Source: TTA-H9 sp002071415 (GTDB taxonomy: Bacteria; Bacteroidota; Bacteroidia; Bacteroidales; TTA-H9). From it: DNA of 45,112 nucleotides. Positions 42,681-45,112 of the stretch are shown in pieces (within the stretch, counting starts at the first letter, position 1; every line of letters begins with the position of its first letter). Made by a program: the position numbers and the translations under genes. A model generated the notes under the pieces. That model saw only the letters and a program-made list of their open reading frames with translations, ran no database searches and was not told the origin of the DNA. The stretch is from positions 1-45,112 of the forward strand of contig DAONSX010000016.1 of the NCBI GenBank assembly GCA_035411425.1, read 5' to 3'.

Positions 42681-44281
42681 TAGTATGCCCCCCTTTCATT
42701 CAAGCCCTGTTCTTTCCTAATTTTATTTTCAGTATAGTCGTTAGGATTATTACCTTTTAAACCAACTGTTTGTAATTCTTCCTTAGGAACAGTTTGAGTA
42801 ACTGTATTTCCAGCAGCATCAGTATAGGTGTAGGTATCGGTAGTTGAGTAGTTTGTTGCCTTACCATCCATCGAGCGTTCCCCATGTATCATTTTATGAG
42901 CCAACCCTATTTCATCAGGCCGTGTGGCTCCGGATACATTTCCTGTTACAGGGTCTTTCGTTGGTATAGATGGATTTGCCGAAGGGTCAAAATTTACAGT
43001 TACGTCAGAACCTTTACCATTTATTGCATTTGCAGAGTTTTTATCGCTCTCAGAATTTCCACTTCCTGGAGTCCCAATAGATATTGTCATTGTCTTTGAA
43101 CCTGCGTCTTTCTTATTTAAATTACGTATTAGATTTGTTCCAGTATTCAGAGTTTTACTAGAATTTTCTCCACCCAATTTGGTAATTATTAAAGTACCAT
43201 CCTTACGTATAGACAACTTATCATTTGTTAACCTTTGAAGGTGAGTCAGTGTAACTTGACGTTCAGCTGCAGTACCTGCAAGTACAATCTTCTGCCCATC
43301 AGGGTCAATGAATTTTATTGGGTTATTAGCACAGTATGCAAATGGAGATAGTGAGTAATATTTATGAGCTAATGGGTCAACAATGGTAAATCTTCCCATT
43401 TGCGGGTCGTAGAACCTTGCCCCGTAATCGAGCCAATGGCCAGGCATTTCCTGCTCTTCCTTGCCATTGTACTTGTATTTATTAATAGACGTGCTTGTGA
43501 AATTCTTACTTATATTCATGCCAAAGGGGTAGTATTCACTGGTCTGATCGATATGAACCGAATTGGTAGCCGTTGGCGATACTACCGCCCGGATATTGCC
43601 CAAATGATCCTTTAAGTAATAATAAAACGTAGGCTGAAGGCTGGCGTTCAGTTCTATAACACCATCGGCATGAAGTATGCGCACGGGCTTACCAAAGTTC
43701 AACACAAGATTGCCAAAATATTCCTCCTGCAGAACAGTACGACCTTCGGCATTATACATACTCTTAGACATTTTTACTCCATCGACGCGGTAACCATTGG
43801 TCATAGCCCAGTTCGAAAAGCTAATATTCGTAGGCAGGTTATCATCGTTGTAAAACAAAAGCATGTTGCGATCCACGTCGAACGTTAAGTTACCGTTCGC
43901 ATCATAACTGTTCTGAAGATTAGGTGCTGCTGTATTACAAAACTCGCCAGAAAGGAAACTATTGGGATTGGCATCTATTACACGCATCAAGCGATTGCCA
44001 TCATATTGATAGCTCAACTGGTCGAACAACACGGTGCCGCCACTATGATGACCATAACGATTGAGCGTGAGTATATTTCCATTTTTATCGTAAGTAATCT
44101 CCTTTTCAGAACCTATGCCCGAGACGATGCCATCAGCATAATAGGTAGGCATTGGCTCAACAACAGCCGAGGCATCAAATCTGGAAAAAAATATGCCTGC
44201 TTTCAGACGGTTGAGACCATCATACTTAAAACTATATCCATTCACATAAGTGTTCTGGTTTTGTGTAAACCATTCTATCAT
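42680..44281 (-). CDS. RHS-core protein with M91 metallopeptidase-like toxin tip
   Basis: The first roughly 280 residues are identical to the unit 1 RHS core (MIEWFTQNQNTYVNGYSFKY to LDYGARFYDPQMGRFT). After NNPIKFIDPDG comes a different tip of about 205 residues. TRPDEIGLAHKMIHGERSMD corresponds to the zinc-binding HExxH region of M91/NleD-like effector peptidases. PKEELQTVGLKG and YTENKIRKEQGLNERGAY match the typical end of that family. The second motif residue is Lys463 (codon AAA), not Glu, so the zincin is expected to be catalytically dead. There is no signal peptide or RHS shell, so the gene is an N-terminally truncated cassette. Its stop overlaps the immunity start. Confidence 0.78.
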   Translation of the reverse strand: MIEWFTQNQNTYVNGYSFKYDGLNRLKAGIFFSRFDASAVVEPMPTYYADGIVSGIGSEKEITYDKNGNILTLNRYGHHSGGTVLFDQLSYQYDGNRLMRVIDANPNSFLSGEFCNTAAPNLQNSYDANGNLTFDVDRNMLLFYNDDNLPTNISFSNWAMTNGYRVDGVKMSKSMYNAEGRTVLQEEYFGNLVLNFGKPVRILHADGVIELNASLQPTFYYYLKDHLGNIRAVVSPTATNSVHIDQTSEYYPFGMNISKNFTSTSINKYKYNGKEEQEMPGHWLDYGARFYDPQMGRFTIVDPLAHKYYSLSPFAYCANNPIKFIDPDGQKIVLAGTAAERQVTLTHLQRLTNDKLSIRKDGTLIITKLGGENSSKTLNTGTNLIRNLNKKDAGSKTMTISIGTPGSGNSESDKNSANAINGKGSDVTVNFDPSANPSIPTKDPVTGNVSGATRPDEIGLAHKMIHGERSMDGKATNYSTTDTYTYTDAAGNTVTQTVPKEELQTVGLKGNNPNDYTENKIRKEQGLNERGAY

Positions 44282-44339
44282 GGCTATTTAGTAGTAAACC
44301 TGCATGCTCGGGGTCTTATCTTCGTGGAACGGGCGGCAG
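43443..44339. repeat. 897-bp repeat, copy B (RHS core plus leader end)
   Basis: Partner of 40678-41574, apparently identical by eye. Beyond the right boundary the leader ORFs still align, with about 10% mismatches. Beyond the left boundary the RHS ends diverge into unrelated tips. Confidence 0.85.
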
Positions 44340-44425
44340 ATACGGTTATGCTTGTCGGGTTTAAGGCCGTAATACTGCAACACCGCTGCCATTGATAGCC
44401 GTTGTTTTATCTCGCTTATTTCCAA
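44288..44425 (-). CDS. 45-residue primase-derived leader ORF, unit 3
   Basis: Same product as at 41523 with changes: LEISEIKQRLSMAAVLQYYG then CRPFHEDKTPSMQVYY and stop. The ATG of the sister copies is TTG here, and the first zinc-finger Cys pair position differs (ICRP versus ICCP). It is followed 6 nt later by the RHS-M91 ATG. An extension to 44497 is open but would include the promoter at 44468-44498. Translation is uncertain. Confidence 0.5.
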   Translation of the reverse strand: MEISEIKQRLSMAAVLQYYGLKPDKHNRICRPFHEDKTPSMQVYY

Positions 44426-44467
44426 GACTAAAAATTTTAAAAAATTCTTTTTAGTTCTTTTTCGGGT

Positions 44468-44498
44468 CAAAAATACCGAATCAAAGTTAATTGGCAAT
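44468..44498 (-). promoter_or_regulatory. Divergent promoter of unit 3 cassette
   Basis: Minus-strand ATTG (44498-44495), a 19-bp gap and TATTTTTG (44475-44468). Inverted AGTTCT (44453-44458) and AGAACT (44506-44511) flank it symmetrically and could be regulator sites. Confidence 0.45.
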
Positions 44499-44533
44499 AC
44501 TATTTAGAACTTTTTTATCACTTAAACAGTTTG

Positions 44534-44541
44534 TATATTTG
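44534..44541 (+). promoter_or_regulatory. -7 element of XRE regulator, unit 3
   Basis: TATATTTG matches TAnnTTTG. No convincing -33 box is present. It lies about 65 nt before the degraded coding start. Confidence 0.4.
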
Positions 44542-44603
44542 CAAGATATTATTAAAACAAGGCTTTATTAGCTCTTTTAAGGGCTATAAACATTCTATAT
44601 TCG

Positions 44604-44941
44604 TCAAGAAAATAACTGCTTTACGGAAGGAAAAGAAGATTTCCCAAGACGGACTGGCGAAGTTGATAAATACTTCTACTTTGGTTATTGGAAGGTATGA
44701 ACGGGATGAGATGCCCCCTTCAATTTAGGCTGCAAGGGAAATAGCGAAGATTCTGGGTACTACGGTTGGCTACCTTATACTTATAGACGAGACCGAACAG
44801 GAAAACTTGTTTAAAGACCCGTATATGCTTAGAAGGCTCAATGAGATTGAGAAAATGGACAAGGAAGACAAAAACCACATCCTTTATGCTATCGATGCCT
44901 TTATCAAAAGTGTAAAACTCAAAAGTATTGAGATGGTCTAA
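44604..44941 (+). pseudogene. XRE-family regulator, unit 3, with in-frame TAG
   Basis: The frame reads VKKITALRKEKKISQDGLAK then RYERDEMPPSI, a stop codon TAG at 44726-44728, and AAREIAKILGTTVGYLILID to EDKNHILYAIDAFIKSVKL, ending TAA at 44939. The halves before and after the TAG fit one XRE helix-turn-helix protein of about 105 residues. No ATG is found at the expected start. Both the start loss and the amber codon suggest decay. An IS3-family end abuts its stop. Confidence 0.7.
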
Positions 44942-45112
44942 TGAGTCTGGACAATATTTTTATCAAAGTTAATTCATTATGTTGAAAAGAGGGGGTGTAG
45001 GGGAGACTCATAACTTGATTTTTTGTTAATAAATCATGCAGCATTCTGATATACAAGCATTGGCGGGTTGTTCCCTATGGAAGAATGATCCCGCTTTTCA
45101 TTGTAATAGTGA
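44942..45112 (-). mobile_element. 3' end of an IS3-family insertion sequence (partial)
   Basis: The minus strand encodes HYYNEKRDHSSIGNNPP followed by MLVYQNAA and a TGA at 45036-45034. This is the conserved C-terminus of IS3-family integrase-type transposases (YNxxRPHSSLGxxPP). The transposase continues beyond the right edge. The element's terminus probably lies at about 44942 (TGAGTCTGGACAA), right behind the XRE pseudogene. Confidence 0.75.

Noticed and set aside
38179..44941. Several Gln-like positions read TAG in the cassette region (primase copy 1, RHS cassette 1, XRE unit 3), suggesting amber recoding.
   Set aside because: Core genes in the window end with TAG (the C1 peptidase at 10033, yjbQ, the methyltransferase). 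The primase copy also has a TAA stop and a frame change, and sister copies show CAG. C-to-T decay explains it better.

Overview
The window reads as a chromosomal segment of a Bacteroidota bacterium, probably of the Bacteroidales/Marinilabiliales type. The evidence is a type IX secretion (T9SS) C-terminal sorting domain, an S46 dipeptidyl-peptidase, a lamin-tail-domain surface protein, many short lipoproteins, AT-rich intergenic DNA and repeated Bacteroidota-type promoter elements (TAnnTTTG at -7, sometimes with TTTG about 19-20 bp upstream). No phage or plasmid backbone is visible.

From about 0.45 to 37.1 kb the content is mostly core metabolism and cell-envelope genes. In order: adenosylhomocysteinase (-); a phosphopantetheinyl transferase coupled to a thioredoxin-fold lipoprotein lacking the CXXC motif (+); a PspC/LiaF-like envelope-stress pair (-); YjbQ (+); a decayed outer-membrane barrel gene; a methyltransferase and exonuclease III (+); an orphan APS kinase (-); a secreted C1 peptidase (+); a molybdate/sulfate-type ABC permease and ATPase without a binding protein (+); polyprenol-phosphate mannose synthase, dihydroorotase and a MORN-like lipoprotein (+); a coiled-coil lipoprotein (-); a 2379-residue T9SS surface protein (-); an S46 peptidase downstream of mannose-1-phosphate guanylyltransferase (-); a same-strand SRAP/small lipoprotein/SprT cluster (-); a nitroreductase (+); aspartate-semialdehyde dehydrogenase and RibF (-); a lamin-tail surface protein (+); and a polysaccharide flippase (-). 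GDP-mannose synthesis, the mannosyl-phosphate-lipid synthase and the flippase suggest surface glycan or protein glycosylation serving the exported proteins.

From about 35 kb to the right end the DNA becomes a graveyard of mobile and regulatory genes. It holds a LuxR-like remnant, a frameshifted histidine-kinase end, a truncated IS110 transposase joined to a decayed CHC2-type DNA primase, and an IS3-family transposase end at the right border.

Between these lies the most notable structure, a tandem array of toxin cassettes (38.65-44.94 kb). Each unit has an XRE regulator reading rightward and, diverging from it, a promoter driving a 45-residue primase-derived leader ORF, an N-terminally truncated RHS core with a variable toxin tip, and a lipoprotein that is probably the immunity protein. 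A terminator hairpin separates the convergent regulator and immunity gene. Two cassettes carry unrelated tips, NlpC/P60-like and M91-metallopeptidase-like, on an apparently identical 897-bp RHS/leader repeat. Both tips look damaged: one by an in-frame TAG, the other by a Lys in place of the catalytic Glu of HExxH.
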